DNA of 36,077 bases from contig JH154699.1 of NCBI GenBank assembly GCA_000226015.1, forward strand, positions 149,400-185,476, written 5' to 3'. The position numbers and the translations under genes are program-made. This DNA is from Mnemiopsis leidyi. Taxonomy: Eukaryota; Ctenophora; Tentaculata; Lobata; Bolinopsidae. The notes beneath the pieces are model-generated. The model was not told where the DNA came from and ran no database searches. It saw only the letters and a program-made list of their open reading frames with translations. Shown piece by piece: positions 21,294 to 31,957 of the stretch (position 1 is its first letter; each line of letters starts with the position of its first letter).

Positions 21294-21909
21294 TCGTTCA
21301 TGACATCCTATGTCTAACTGAAAGTTTTGTGTAGAAAAGAAATAAAAAAATTGAAGTTTTAAGTCAAACTTCATTCTTTAAGCCTCGCATGTTGGTACTA
21401 AGTTTGATTCTATAATAAATAGAATCAATAATCTATGTCGCCCATTTTGAAATACAAAGCATACAACAAAAATAGATATATTGAATAAATATTAAATAGC
21501 CGTACCAAATATGCATTCTATTCAATTATTTAAAAGTTACAATTCGATTAAAAAACGTACACACGTGATAAAAATGTTACATATTATTAGGTTAAAAATA
21601 CCATAATCACGATGATATCAATTCATTAACAAAAATGGAAGTTAAAATTTAAATTTCGAAAGGATATTCGTTACATTAACAAGCGTTCCATATGAAATTT
21701 TAAAATAAAATTTAAGTATTTAATTCAATCATAGCCTCTATACTATCATCTAGCGATGATATTAACCTAGTAACCTTTCAATGATTCATGAAATTAAAAA
21801 TTATTGAAGTACGAAAATAAATATTTTATCAAAAGCTTTAAACGAGAAAAAACTTTCAAACCTAAAAAATTTAATGAAAAACAACTTAAAAATTCAACAA
21901 TTAAAGAAG
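21294..21909. other. Spacer between LSM1 and LSM12
   Basis: About 615 bp, very AT-rich, with no gene. It contains a possible LSM1 poly(A) signal (21870-21875, minus strand) and the acceptor-like sequence before LSM12. Confidence 0.5.
21870..21875 (-). terminator. Possible poly(A) signal ATTAAA of LSM1
   Basis: An ATTAAA hexamer on the minus strand, about 35 nt after the LSM1 stop. Confidence 0.4.
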
Positions 21910-22482
21910 TCATTGATAGAATTCATCTTCTAGAGTATCGTCGAGAGATAGTATCCCCGCCTCATACGACATATGTCTGATTCTCCTTTTCTTCTCCTCC
22001 CTTGCCAGTCTCTCTGCTTCCTGCCATGCTAGCACCTGTTTCAGCGGCTTGGCCTTGTCCGGGTCCTCAGACGACAAGTCCACCTCCCCGGCAAGTGCCA
22101 CGTTCTCACCACGAACTAGATAAATCCCACGTGGTATATCCGCGTGGAAGTCCATCGCGTACACACGCTCCACAGTATTGGAGAGCAGTATGTTACCGTA
22201 GGTATCTATAGAACTGAGACATCCAATAATCGTTCTCCTGTCTCTAAGATGGACCAAGATGGGTCGGTCGAGAGAGTCGATAAGAGATAGCAGCCCGGGC
22301 ATGTAGTTGTCATGGAGATCGTCAGAGAGGCTGTTACCGAGAGTTGCGTTTATCAGATAGTCCTTGTTGGGGATGGAGTTGATAACGGAGCCTGGAGGGT
22401 CAGGCGAGGGGTTTACTTGGCTGTAGGTGAAAATGGAGCTTCTTTTTTGAGGAGGGGGCTTTGTGGTGCGTGCTCCTAACAT
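21910..22482 (-). CDS. LSM1: LSM1 homologue with long N-terminal extension
   Basis: A single exon of 190 residues; human LSM1 has 133. Residues from about 59 (NYMPG) match LSM1 closely. Sm1 lies at about 73-108 (RPILVHLRDRRTIIGCL, then SNTVERVY) and Sm2 at about 119-135 (IYLVRGENVALAGEVD). A charged C-terminal helix and an LDDTLEDEF end follow, like the human DTLDEY tail. LSM1 joins LSM2-7 in the cytoplasmic ring that binds deadenylated mRNA and promotes decapping in P-bodies. The first 58 residues are Pro- and Ser-rich with no counterpart in human LSM1. They are in frame from the first ATG after an acceptor-like TATCTTAG, with a 5-nt leader. The usual start at the NYMPG position has no Met in place before it, so the extension is likely translated. 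Confidence 0.93.
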   Translation of the reverse strand: MLGARTTKPPPQKRSSIFTYSQVNPSPDPPGSVINSIPNKDYLINATLGNSLSDDLHDNYMPGLLSLIDSLDRPILVHLRDRRTIIGCLSSIDTYGNILLSNTVERVYAMDFHADIPRGIYLVRGENVALAGEVDLSSEDPDKAKPLKQVLAWQEAERLAREEKKRRIRHMSYEAGILSLDDTLEDEFYQ

Positions 22483-22744
22483 AATCACTAAGATAAACAA
22501 ATTTGTTACTTATAAGGTTAATGTGAGTCGTGCAGAAACCAAATTTTTAACTTTAGTTTAAGACAGCGGTTGAAAACTTCCATTTGAAACCCTATGAAAT
22601 TACAGGATTCACATTGAATAAAATCAATAGAACTATACAATGAGCAGTCAAAGTCAATGTCCCGGTAAATAATTTAAACATCCATAAATTATCTAAAAAT
22701 CTGGTCAAATAAAAAAAGCTAAAACCATCTTCAAGTAAAAACAT

Positions 22745-24721
22745 CTATTCGCGTTTTTTGCCCCCTTTCCGTAGGACCAAAGGCGGCAACTTGACCGGCA
22801 ATTTGAGGACTGCCACCATCTGACCCTTATCTTGCCCCTTCAACTTGTTGATACTACAGCCCATAGACCGGTACGTGTCGCTGAGAACACGTGACTTGAC
22901 CCCCGTATCTCGGCAGAGCTCGGTGTACCTCACACAATACTTATCGACTAGGAGCGTCAGCGCAAGAATGTGCGCGATGAGCTTGTTGCGCTGCTTGTCC
23001 GACATGGACGTACGTAGCTTTCCGTCTCTCTGTCCTTGAGACGTGAACTTCTTGTACATGTTATCTATCACCTGATTGAGTTAAATTGAAATGTAAAATT
23101 GCACATTACCAGGAAAAAGAATTTAAACACGCCGAAAAATTTTGTTATACCACCTGCAAAATTTGAAATTCTATAAAAAGTTTATTATAAGAAGAGTTGT
23201 GAAGAAAAGTATTGTTATAAGAAGAGTTGTGAAGACAAGAATTGCAGAAAGCACACAACTTACAACAGAAGGAGTGTTGGGGAAGCTGGTTTTCTTGTTT
23301 CCCAGCGATTTAGAAGGAAGTTTCAGCAGAGTTACGAGATAAGATATGTAGAGCAGCTCGGACAGGTACAAGTGTGCCAGGTGGTCATCTTCTATCACTA
23401 CTGGTAGTCGGGACAGCATGAAGTGGGGATATCTGGAGTAGCATTATACAGTGCAGTATTTGTGACCAACTGTCCAAATGAAAACTAAATGTAAATGGTT
23501 ACAAATAAACACAGAAAAAAGCCACGCAAACAAGCAGGTTAATTTGTTTAAACTTAAATTACAAAGACCAGTTAAGTCAGGAACCAGGAAGACAAAACGA
23601 GACGAAACAATGATGTCTTACTTTTCCTGCTCGCGCCATGCGTTAACGTGGACCTGGGTGCACGCTCTGAGTACAGTTGTGAAGGGAACTAGTGCTGCTA
23701 TCTCTGCTTCCGTTATCAAGTCCGTTATCAGGAACACATCATCCAGACTCTAAAAGAGATAATTGTGAGAAAAGGAAAGAAGGAGGAAAGAAAGCTCAGG
23801 AGTTTGGGAGGTTAGATAACAGTTAAAATAATGAGTTACCTTAGCTTCAGTGTTTATAGGAGGTAGGATGTCATTGTGGTGGAGATCTGCTTGTTCCGTA
23901 AGATTGGACGTGTCGACTGAAGCTACAGCTTCTTGCATCGCTTCGTCTAATGTGTTGCTCTCCATCTCCTTTACTCTGTCTTTACCTGTGAGAACACACA
24001 TAGTAACGAAACAAGAAATCCAGTCACTAAACAAGGCATCCCTAGGTTTCGGAAAACAAAATGTTTTGGAATATAAAATAGCACCTTTCAAAACCGCAAT
24101 CACAAAACTCATAAAATGATAACCTCTAAGAGTTTTCTGTATCCGATTAGCACCAAACTTCATAGCAAGCTCCTTGTACTTCTCGCCGTAACTCATTTCT
24201 TTTTCCATTTTCACATCTTCGTCTTCGAAACTTTTGACGTAAGGTTTTAAGTTAATTAAAGATGCTGGACGCAATGTCATTTCGTTTGTTTCTTTATCGA
24301 GCACTCCAACCATGTATTGACTACCGTACGTCTGGGGAGCAAACAATTTCGTAAAATTTGCCTCAAAATCATTGAATAAAGAGCGACAGTTGAGCAGACA
24401 GCAGACAATTTTGTGGCAAATCAAGCGAGAAAAACAGAAAAAAACATAACAAAAAAAGAAAAATTAGAACTTAGAAGTAAAAACCTTCGTTTCCCACGAC
24501 TTGCCAACACTCTGTATCCCATCACAGTCCATGATTACCATCCTTTGGGCAGCAAGTCTTGGGTTGTTCATATCGGAAGTATTCTGATAGCACGTAAATT
24601 CCGTTTTAGTCTTAAAGGTTTTAGATTTGGCCACGTTACTGGCAGTGCAGATTATTGGTTCCTTTTCTGCACATGTTCGCATCGTCACTCTTGGACACAG
24701 TTTCTTAGTCTTCGTCGCCAT
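22745..24721 (-). CDS. POLR1E: RNA polymerase I subunit RPA49 (PAF53), 6 exons
   Basis: Exons on the minus strand: 24721-24485, 24361-24124, 23985-23840, 23749-23622, 23432-23264, 23071-22745. They join in phase to 414 residues (human about 420). The N-terminal part (about 1-130) matches the module that pairs with RPA34/CD3EAP, including a segment (YMVGVLDKETNEM) equivalent to the human VGVVDKASGEM stretch. A linker follows, with YKELAMKFGANRIQKTLRG and an AMQEAVASVD helix. The C-terminal part (about 250-414) matches the tandem winged-helix region (SKLL-like LSELLYISYLVTLLKLP, then RNKLIAHILALTLLVDKY). The protein stabilises Pol I initiation and elongation in the nucleolus. The exon 1 donor (AAG|GTTTTT) is weak. 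LSM1 follows 262 nt downstream on the same strand. Confidence 0.85.
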
Positions 24722-24916
24722 CACAACGGCTAAATAGTTGGTTAGTAACTAGCTGTGTGACAGTTAAAGTTATCTTGCTCATTTGCTCTTACAGGATCAA
24801 TTTTGAGTTAAGATAACGAAATAAAGAAATTACTTGTACAGAAACGAGTTAGGTTTGAACCAGTTGTCAGAGAAGCTCAGTGAATATTTCACTAGCTCCA
24901 TGCCACGTAAGTTATA

Positions 24917-25276
24917 CAGTAAAACCTCTATTTACTGTGCCTCTACTTATCATGTCCTTCGATTAACCGGGCTTTCTCCCCTTCCCCCGATATTTCTCAA
25001 TACAGTAAAAGCTCTATAAACCGTTCCTCAATTTACCATGTCCCTCGATTAACCGGGCTTTCGCCCTTTTTCCCCGATATTTCTCAATACAGTAAAACCT
25101 CTATTTACTGTGCCTCTACTTATCATGTCCTTCGATTAACCGGGCTTTCTCCCCTTCCCCCGATATTTCTCAATACAGTAAAAGCTCTATAAACCGTTCC
25201 TCAATTTACCGTGTCCCTCAATTAACCAGGCTTTCTCCTTTTTCCCCGAGAGGCCCGGAAAACAGAGGATGTACTG
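24917..25276. mobile_element. Pogo/Tigger-type MITE with ABAB internal repeats
   Basis: It begins CAGTAAAACCTC and ends GAGGATGTACTG, with TA on both sides (24915-24916 and 25277-25278), as in pogo-like elements. Inside are four units of 86-87 bp that start at 24917, 25003, 25090 and 25176 and alternate between two types (A-B-A-B). The two A units look identical over their length; the two B units differ at several positions. It is too short to encode a transposase. Confidence 0.75.
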
Positions 25277-25278
25277 TA

Positions 25279-26240
25279 CGTTGACAGTTAATGACTAAAA
25301 ATTAGCTGAAAATTTTAGAACGTCCACATTCCATTAGGTTAAGGTTAAGTAAAAAGCACTTCATTTGAAATCAACATTAGAAATAAATAAATAGTTGAAG
25401 TTGCTGAGCACATTTTCCAAATTCATATCAAACAAGAAGATTAAACAGCACATCTTAGTACAGACTTCTAAAAAACAGATTTTTATCAGATATCAAATTA
25501 AGGCTAATTTTAAAGTCTGAGGAGTCTTTAGGCATTTAACATAGTGGCCAATGGCCAAGCTGGTCTCATTGAAAGCTTGTATGAAACTCTCATTCTAAAC
25601 TAGAAAGGAAATACTTAAAAACCAGCGAGGTGCACGGACAAGTCGACTTTTGGGTCACAAAAGAATCGTTACTGTGTTGTGCAATGTTGATAACTCCCAT
25701 AAAATGTATATAAAACTACTAAGAACTTAACCATTATTACAAAATAACCCCATAGTGACAGAACTAGATTCTGTTCCTATCTTAGTATAGCGGATACTAT
25801 CATTAGAACTTAATTGAGAACAAGCAGTATGCATGATAACAGGACAGAAAAATTGCCTAAAAACGGTGTTAGTGCACTGCTCCATGCTTATCTCCATTAA
25901 AATTCATTCATCTAAAACTCTCTACTTCTGCCACCGACGTAACCTTAAGACCTATCCAAATAGTAATGACTTTGATTATATTCAATTTATAAAATATAGT
26001 GATATGATTTGCTGACCAGAAAACATAAATATAAAAATCAGCGGATTTGTTGCTGAATAAGAAATATCTGTCATAGCTATGCTGCACTGAGTATAACATA
26101 ACCAGAATTTTCATTTTAATCACCGTCCAAATCATGTGCTGTCTTAATCCCCTGATGCCACATTACATGAGATACCACAATGTTAATGAGCACACACAAT
26201 GTTCTTCGAGCATTTGAATTGGCAGCTATCTTTTTTCAGG
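25279..26240. other. Intergenic region downstream of DDB1
   Basis: About 960 bp of AT-rich sequence between the MITE and the DDB1 3' end. Only short random frames are present; no gene is seen. Confidence 0.5.
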
Positions 26241-26246
26241 TTTATT
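26241..26246 (-). terminator. Poly(A) signal AATAAA of DDB1
   Basis: A canonical hexamer on the minus strand, 75 nt after the DDB1 stop codon. Confidence 0.65.
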
Positions 26247-26320
26247 TGTAATTGGCTTTTTGTATCATTTAAAGAAATAATTCAGAGCTAATCTGAATGG
26301 AAGCTTAGATACGATGCTAC

Positions 26321-29300
26321 TCAGTGTATTCTGGCAAGATCTTCAATGAGCTTTACGAGATCATCCACTGTTCCTTCCCTTTTCATTCCTGTTCCATCAA
26401 AATCGTAAAACAAGTCTACACAAATCTTTGTCATTTCTGATCTTGGAAGGTCTAAAAAGCGCTCAATAAGATCTCCATCGATAAATCCTTTAGCTGGCTC
26501 TTTCTGTCTGTCATTATGGAAGCCTCTCCACACATTATGGGGAATGCAACCAATACTAGTAACCGTCCTAGCCAGAGCTTCCTGTAAAGTCAACAACAAA
26601 TCAAACAGGGGTTTTTCAATGCAGCCAATAAGACCAATAGCACCGGTCGAGCTTCCATATAGAATTGTCTTGTGCACAAGTGGAGGTGCTCCCGAGGGAT
26701 TCTTCAATACGAGCGATCCCTCTCTAAAAACATTGGCATTTTCTCCCAAATGAAATTGGCCAGCAAGTTTGAGAAGTCGTCTGTCTTCCTCCTCCATTCC
26801 CCCTTCTTTGGTGCACACAAACAGGTTATTGAAATGCTCAGCTCCGAGAAAAGTATCATCATCAAGAATTTCAACTTGTGTCATCCAATTTGCTTTGTAG
26901 TCTTTAGCAATATCCTCTAACCTTCCCTCCAACTGTTTGTAAACCAGTAATGCCATGCTTCTAAGCAAATCGCCAACCAAAATAAACTGGCCTCTACTCC
27001 TCAGATACACTGCCATGAGAGTGTTGTGATATTTACACTCAACCTTTAAGCCATCTTCTTCTTTGAATTCAAATACAGTAACTTTGTTGTTAATTCCAGC
27101 AAGAATTTTCCCACAAACTTCAGTTACACAGCTGACAGCACCTTTAACATCATGGCTTGCAACTTGGTTCAATGTTGTACCATCCCACCTAAACACTATC
27201 AATCTTCCGTCTTTGGATTCTGAATCTTCTTCATTCACGAATGCAGTTCCTACCACAAAATAATCCTTATCATTACAATGATAGGAAAATACTGAGAGAC
27301 CCCATTCAGTTGGTGCAAATCTGTGTACATGTAGGACTTCATAGGTTTTCTTGTCCATGATCAAGAGATTGTGAACCTCAGAATTGTTGGCAGCATCTTT
27401 CTTAAGTCTTGAATCAGGATCCATTCCATTGATCACATCAGAACTGTCCGTGATATTTTGGCACAAAGTACTGACACTCGAAGCAGTGATATTGCTATTT
27501 CTCATTGTAATGATGCCATATGTTGAAGTTGCTTCTTGGTATGCAATTCGCTTCGGTGACTCACCAAGAGGGATTGTTTGAATGTGCAGTTTTTGTATGG
27601 CTGCTACACTTCCAACTATAAGTCCTGAACTAGAGGCTAGAGCAAGTGCATCGGGATAAGCTCCAGTGTTTAAAGGGCACATGTGATTAACATCCTGCAT
27701 ATTGACTGTGCTAAAGACTAGCTTGTTAGAATTGCTGTAAATTACTGTTGGTCTATCTGAGGAGGCAAACACATGGTTAGCATCAAATGCATGGAATAAC
27801 TGCAATGTGGTAGAGTGTATTCCAAGTGCAATCTTTTTCTTCTTTGACAACTTACCTGTTTCTGGATCAATGTCACAATAAAATAGAGAACCATCTCCCA
27901 GGGTAGCCATAAGATAAGAAGAATCTTCAAAAGGACACATCAAAATCGACTTCACCACAATTTCACCACCAAGTTCATGAGTTTGAAGTTGCTGAAAATC
28001 TGGAAGGGAGTATACTCTAATAGAACCGTCAACCCAGCACCCCACAGCACAGTACTTACTTCTCTCGAGACCAAGAGGTGTTATATCAACACATGCAACA
28101 TCATGGTCAAGTTCAACCCTAGATATTTGCTTGATGTTGCCACTTTCAATAGATAGGTAGGTTATTATGTTTCCATCAGAAACAACACATTGAGTTCTAT
28201 TACATCCAACATGATCAATCCTCTCACCAGCAGCAGGTTTCCACTCAGACACAGTCTGAAGAGTGTGTGAATCGAGTAATCTAATGCAATTTGAGCATAT
28301 CTGAATGATGTTGTCCCCAGAAGTCATGCCACTGTAAAGAGTCTGTTTGTCTGAAATGAGATCTTTAGTTTCAATTTCTTCAACCTCTTCGCCATCAAAG
28401 TATAAAATTCTTGTGTAGCCCATAAAAGTTATGATCAAAGCATTATCAAGGGCATCATCACTTCTGATCCTGATGGGCCAAATACCCTTGATTCCAGGAA
28501 TATCTATTGAGGCCAGTTCCTGAATTCCAATACCACATCTGACAACTCGCAATGATCCCTCTTTGGACGAACCAGAACAAGTTACCAACTGTGGTTGCTT
28601 GTCAGAATCAACAATACACATGTCAGTAATACTCCCCAAGTTAGCATAGGTCTCAAGCACAGTTAAATGAAGTTCATCATTGCTTGTACGACCAGGGTTT
28701 ATGTGTATAAGCTGGCTATCTCCTTGAGCTGATCCAACATAAACAACAGAGTTGTCAAGATAGGCAAGACAGGATGCAATGGTAGTTTCTCCTAGTAGAA
28801 TCATCTGAATATCAGTAACAACATCTGTATGGTCAGTGACAAGGGTGAGTATAAAAAGTAGGCCTTTATCATCTGAACAAAGATAACGCTTGCTGTCAAT
28901 AGTGCAATAACTAGTTATTATACTATCCCGTAACACCCCAGGAGCATGAGAAATAAAAGTGTCAGCTTTACAATAAGAGACAGTTGCAAGTCCAATGATG
29001 ATGGCACCATACAATGGACCTTTTACTGGAATAATCAGGTTAGCATTTGCTTCAACATTTGTCAATTTCCAAGGCCCTTTAGTGAACTCTTTGTTAGAGA
29101 GGGATATTTCAAATGTTTTAACATGTCTTGTTCCTTTCTGGGTTTGATAAATGTAAACAATTGTTGGAGCTTTGCATCCCTCTAGGAACTTAATGTCAAT
29201 AATATTGAGTTCCTCTATTCTAATGTTGAAAGACTTTAACTCCTTACCTTCCTTTTGTTTTACTGCATCTAAAGGGACAATTTTAAGAAGACCTTCATAA

Positions 29301-29761
29301 AGTCTCAGACCAATAAGCTTACATTCAGGATCAACTATTCCAATCGCTCCAATATCAGTGGGTTTGCCAGTGCTATCTTCAATGTCTCCATAGGTTTGTG
29401 TGATGAGTTCTTTTGTAGCAGGTTTGTATTGAATTATGAAGACATGGTAACGACGAGTTAGAACAAACACAACATCCTGATCTTCCCCTTTGGGCCTAAA
29501 ACTCTGCATACATGTGACACAACCGTTTATGTTAAGATCCATGTAATGTCGTAAGCCCTCAGGGGAAATAGTGTGTATTTCTATCTTTGAATTCTTAGCT
29601 AAAATAAGGTTGAGATCTTCAGGACCAGTGAAGTTGCTGGTTATAGCGACAGTAGTTGCGGTTGGTTTTTGTGCAGTTACAACATACATGTAGGGTGTTG
29701 CTTTGGAATCTTTGACATCCTTTTCAGATGCCATTTTCTCATCACCCTCAATGTCTGACAT
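26321..29761 (-). CDS. DDB1: DNA damage-binding protein 1, complete and intronless
   Basis: A single 1146-residue frame against 1140 in human DDB1. Colinear matches run from YVVTAQKPTA at the N-terminus through GIVDPECKLIGLRLYEGLL, DRPTVIYSNSNKLVFS and ILDDDTFLGAEHFNNLFVC to the end (GFIDGDLIERFLDLPRSEM, then EDLARIH). That order covers the three seven-bladed propellers (BPA, BPB, BPC) and the C-terminal helical domain. DDB1 links CUL4-RBX1 to DCAF substrate receptors and, with DDB2, recognises UV lesions. The N-terminus is about 22 residues longer than human because of an acidic and lysine-rich segment before YMYVV. The start lies 3 nt after an acceptor-like ACAATTTCAG. Lack of any intron is unusual beside the split neighbours. 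No stops or frameshifts interrupt it, so it looks functional. Confidence 0.98.
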   Translation of the reverse strand: MSDIEGDEKMASEKDVKDSKATPYMYVVTAQKPTATTVAITSNFTGPEDLNLILAKNSKIEIHTISPEGLRHYMDLNINGCVTCMQSFRPKGEDQDVVFVLTRRYHVFIIQYKPATKELITQTYGDIEDSTGKPTDIGAIGIVDPECKLIGLRLYEGLLKIVPLDAVKQKEGKELKSFNIRIEELNIIDIKFLEGCKAPTIVYIYQTQKGTRHVKTFEISLSNKEFTKGPWKLTNVEANANLIIPVKGPLYGAIIIGLATVSYCKADTFISHAPGVLRDSIITSYCTIDSKRYLCSDDKGLLFILTLVTDHTDVVTDIQMILLGETTIASCLAYLDNSVVYVGSAQGDSQLIHINPGRTSNDELHLTVLETYANLGSITDMCIVDSDKQPQLVTCSGSSKEGSLRVVRCGIGIQELASIDIPGIKGIWPIRIRSDDALDNALIITFMGYTRILYFDGEEVEEIETKDLISDKQTLYSGMTSGDNIIQICSNCIRLLDSHTLQTVSEWKPAAGERIDHVGCNRTQCVVSDGNIITYLSIESGNIKQISRVELDHDVACVDITPLGLERSKYCAVGCWVDGSIRVYSLPDFQQLQTHELGGEIVVKSILMCPFEDSSYLMATLGDGSLFYCDIDPETGKLSKKKKIALGIHSTTLQLFHAFDANHVFASSDRPTVIYSNSNKLVFSTVNMQDVNHMCPLNTGAYPDALALASSSGLIVGSVAAIQKLHIQTIPLGESPKRIAYQEATSTYGIITMRNSNITASSVSTLCQNITDSSDVINGMDPDSRLKKDAANNSEVHNLLIMDKKTYEVLHVHRFAPTEWGLSVFSYHCNDKDYFVVGTAFVNEEDSESKDGRLIVFRWDGTTLNQVASHDVKGAVSCVTEVCGKILAGINNKVTVFEFKEEDGLKVECKYHNTLMAVYLRSRGQFILVGDLLRSMALLVYKQLEGRLEDIAKDYKANWMTQVEILDDDTFLGAEHFNNLFVCTKEGGMEEEDRRLLKLAGQFHLGENANVFREGSLVLKNPSGAPPLVHKTILYGSSTGAIGLIGCIEKPLFDLLLTLQEALARTVTSIGCIPHNVWRGFHNDRQKEPAKGFIDGDLIERFLDLPRSEMTKICVDLFYDFDGTGMKREGTVDDLVKLIEDLARIH

Positions 29762-31136
29762 GACCTGAAATTGTATAAAATGTGGACATATTTTTCTAAT
29801 AGTTAGTGATCATGGGCATGTTTATCTTTTAGGCAAACTTTCTTTACTTAGACAAAATTCAAAGTTGTCGTCATTTAAAGCTGCAAAATTCCACTATGTG
29901 GTTGATTTTGAAATTTTTTCTGCCTCCAATCTAACAGAGAATGAATTCAGCAGTCATCTTAAAAAACAATCAAACTTCTATTATGTGCCTGTAATCAGTA
30001 ATCAGTAATTCTGCCATAAACCAGAAATACCTTTTAAACAAAAAAAACTATGAAGACAAGCTGAACTTGCAATAAATCTATCGGTGAACTAACCCTTATA
30101 GTTTGAAAGTACCATATTGAAGCATTTTCAAGTAAGATAGTCACATTGCAAATTCAGTTTGGGTGAAAAAGATAAGCAAAATATCACAATTTTCTGATGA
30201 ATTTTAGTAAAGTAGGTTGTTTATGGGATTTGGTGTAATGTAATGCAAAAATTAGAACCAAAAATTTCTGGATAGTTTAAGCTTAGTTCTATACAGCTCA
30301 TCCTTCATATACATATATACATATATATTTAAACTATAAGTCTCCCTGGTGTGGCATTGACTTAAATGATTCCATGTTAAATCTTTATTCTTTCTCATAG
30401 CTTTAATCTTGAATAAGACCAAGTTAGGTTTAATGGTCTATTGTTACTATCAAAACAAGACAAGGGCACAAAATCAGTTATACAACCTAACTTTTTTAAC
30501 AGTTCATTATACAATTTTAAAATACTTACAAAACCTACTATATTACAAATATCTTAAGGTAATGTGACTTTAATGAATGCTGAACATAAAAAAAATTGGA
30601 TTATGCAGCTGACCACTCCTGCTGAGAGAGACTCTTGCTGATTGAAGTTTATAAAGCTAGCCATGGCTAATTTAAGTTAACTGGTGTTCTGAATTTTAGT
30701 GGATCTGTATTAATATGAATGTGATTTGGAAGCCAGGAAAGAGTAAAAATTCGAAGATCAATTGTGAAAGAAGAAGCTTTATCAATGATAGGGTTTAAAT
30801 GTTATCACGGAATAGGTTACCTGTAGAGGTGAAGATTTCAAGAAGTTTATATATTTTTTAACCAAGTTAAGTGTAAAACTAAAGCTTTAGGTAGATAAAT
30901 AAATAAATTATAAATAAATAATGAATTATGATGCCAGCATCATCACACCTAATCTCCTAAAATGTCTAAATATTCTATAATTCAAATATAAATTAGTTCA
31001 ATAAAAGTAAAAAGCACCAAGACAAAATAAATGGATGTTAATAAACTAAGTGATAGGTGGATGTTGTTCAGGAACTTTGTGGCAAATTTCTGGTGTAATT
31101 TCAAATAGAATAATTTCAAATAGAATTGGTGTAATT
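29762..31136. other. Upstream region of DDB1
   Basis: AT-rich, with a simple (ATAC/TA) stretch near 30308-30330 and TAAATAAA runs near 30895-30925. The DDB1 promoter should lie here, but no specific site can be named. No gene is seen. Confidence 0.4.
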
Positions 31137-31278
31137 TACAGTAAACCCTTGATTTGCCAGGCCTCTATCTACAGGGTCCCTCTTTTTACCAGGCCTCCTT
31201 CCTGTACCCCGAAATTTTCCAATCTTTTCACACAAACAAATTGTTTTCCGTCTTTCAATTGCGTGCCACGAACGTGTT

Positions 31279-31566
31279 TCAGCATGATGTGATCGCATAT
31301 GCTGACTTTGCTTTTACAACTCCATTAAAGACAAACTGGAGATCGAGAACTTCCTTCAGGACGTGAACCTGAAACCGCAGCAATTGAAGCGTATTGCTCA
31401 GATGAGGATCAGCTCTCATCGTCTCAACATTGAAACGGGAAGACACGACGTAGTCAAATGAAATACTGTCTTGAATTGCGTCTGTCACCACTGTAGCGAT
31501 CTGACGTATCTTGAATATCTTGCCGAGCTCCCGTTCTTTGATCCCATTTGCGAGGACTAAATTCAC
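31279..31566 (-). other. Coding-like frame inside the pogo-type element, unassigned
   Basis: A stop-free frame with higher GC than its flanks and an exon-like shape: an acceptor-like GTGAATTTAG lies before it and a donor-like TTTCAG|GTTCAC lies inside it at about 31370. The segment with ELGKIFKIRQIATVVTDAI reads like a structured protein. A second frame with a similar feel lies upstream on the same strand (31791-31576). I do not recognise either. They could be transposase remnants or a host exon carried by the element. Confidence 0.25.
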
Positions 31567-31957
31567 GTTCTAAAATCATGCCCACTTTATGAGGATCTTC
31601 AGACCAATGCACCCCCAGCCGTGAAGGAACATCTTCAAACAGACTTGAAAAAACTCTTCACCTACAAAGAACTGCTCCCATGCTTTGGTGGACTTATTTT
31701 GAAAATCTTTGCCCCATGCCCAGGAAAATGAACTCATAACTTTGTAGTTTGTACCTTCGAATCTCAAGCAGAAATATGAAATTTCAAACAACTTTGATAT
31801 GTGTGTGTGTTTTTTGTGTTTTCTTCAGCTAATGTACTCTTTGTTGTAAGAAGCTTGTGATTTTACAGTTTTATGACACTGTTTTTGAGGCGGCCTTTTT
31901 AATGTATATTTATTCTCGATTTGAGTTTGTTTAAACTTATATTATAGTGTTCACCTC

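Noticed and set aside
23171-23419. An 82-codon minus-strand frame as a separate gene
   Set aside because: It is exon 5 of POLR1E read on into its intron; splice signals and phase place it in the larger gene.
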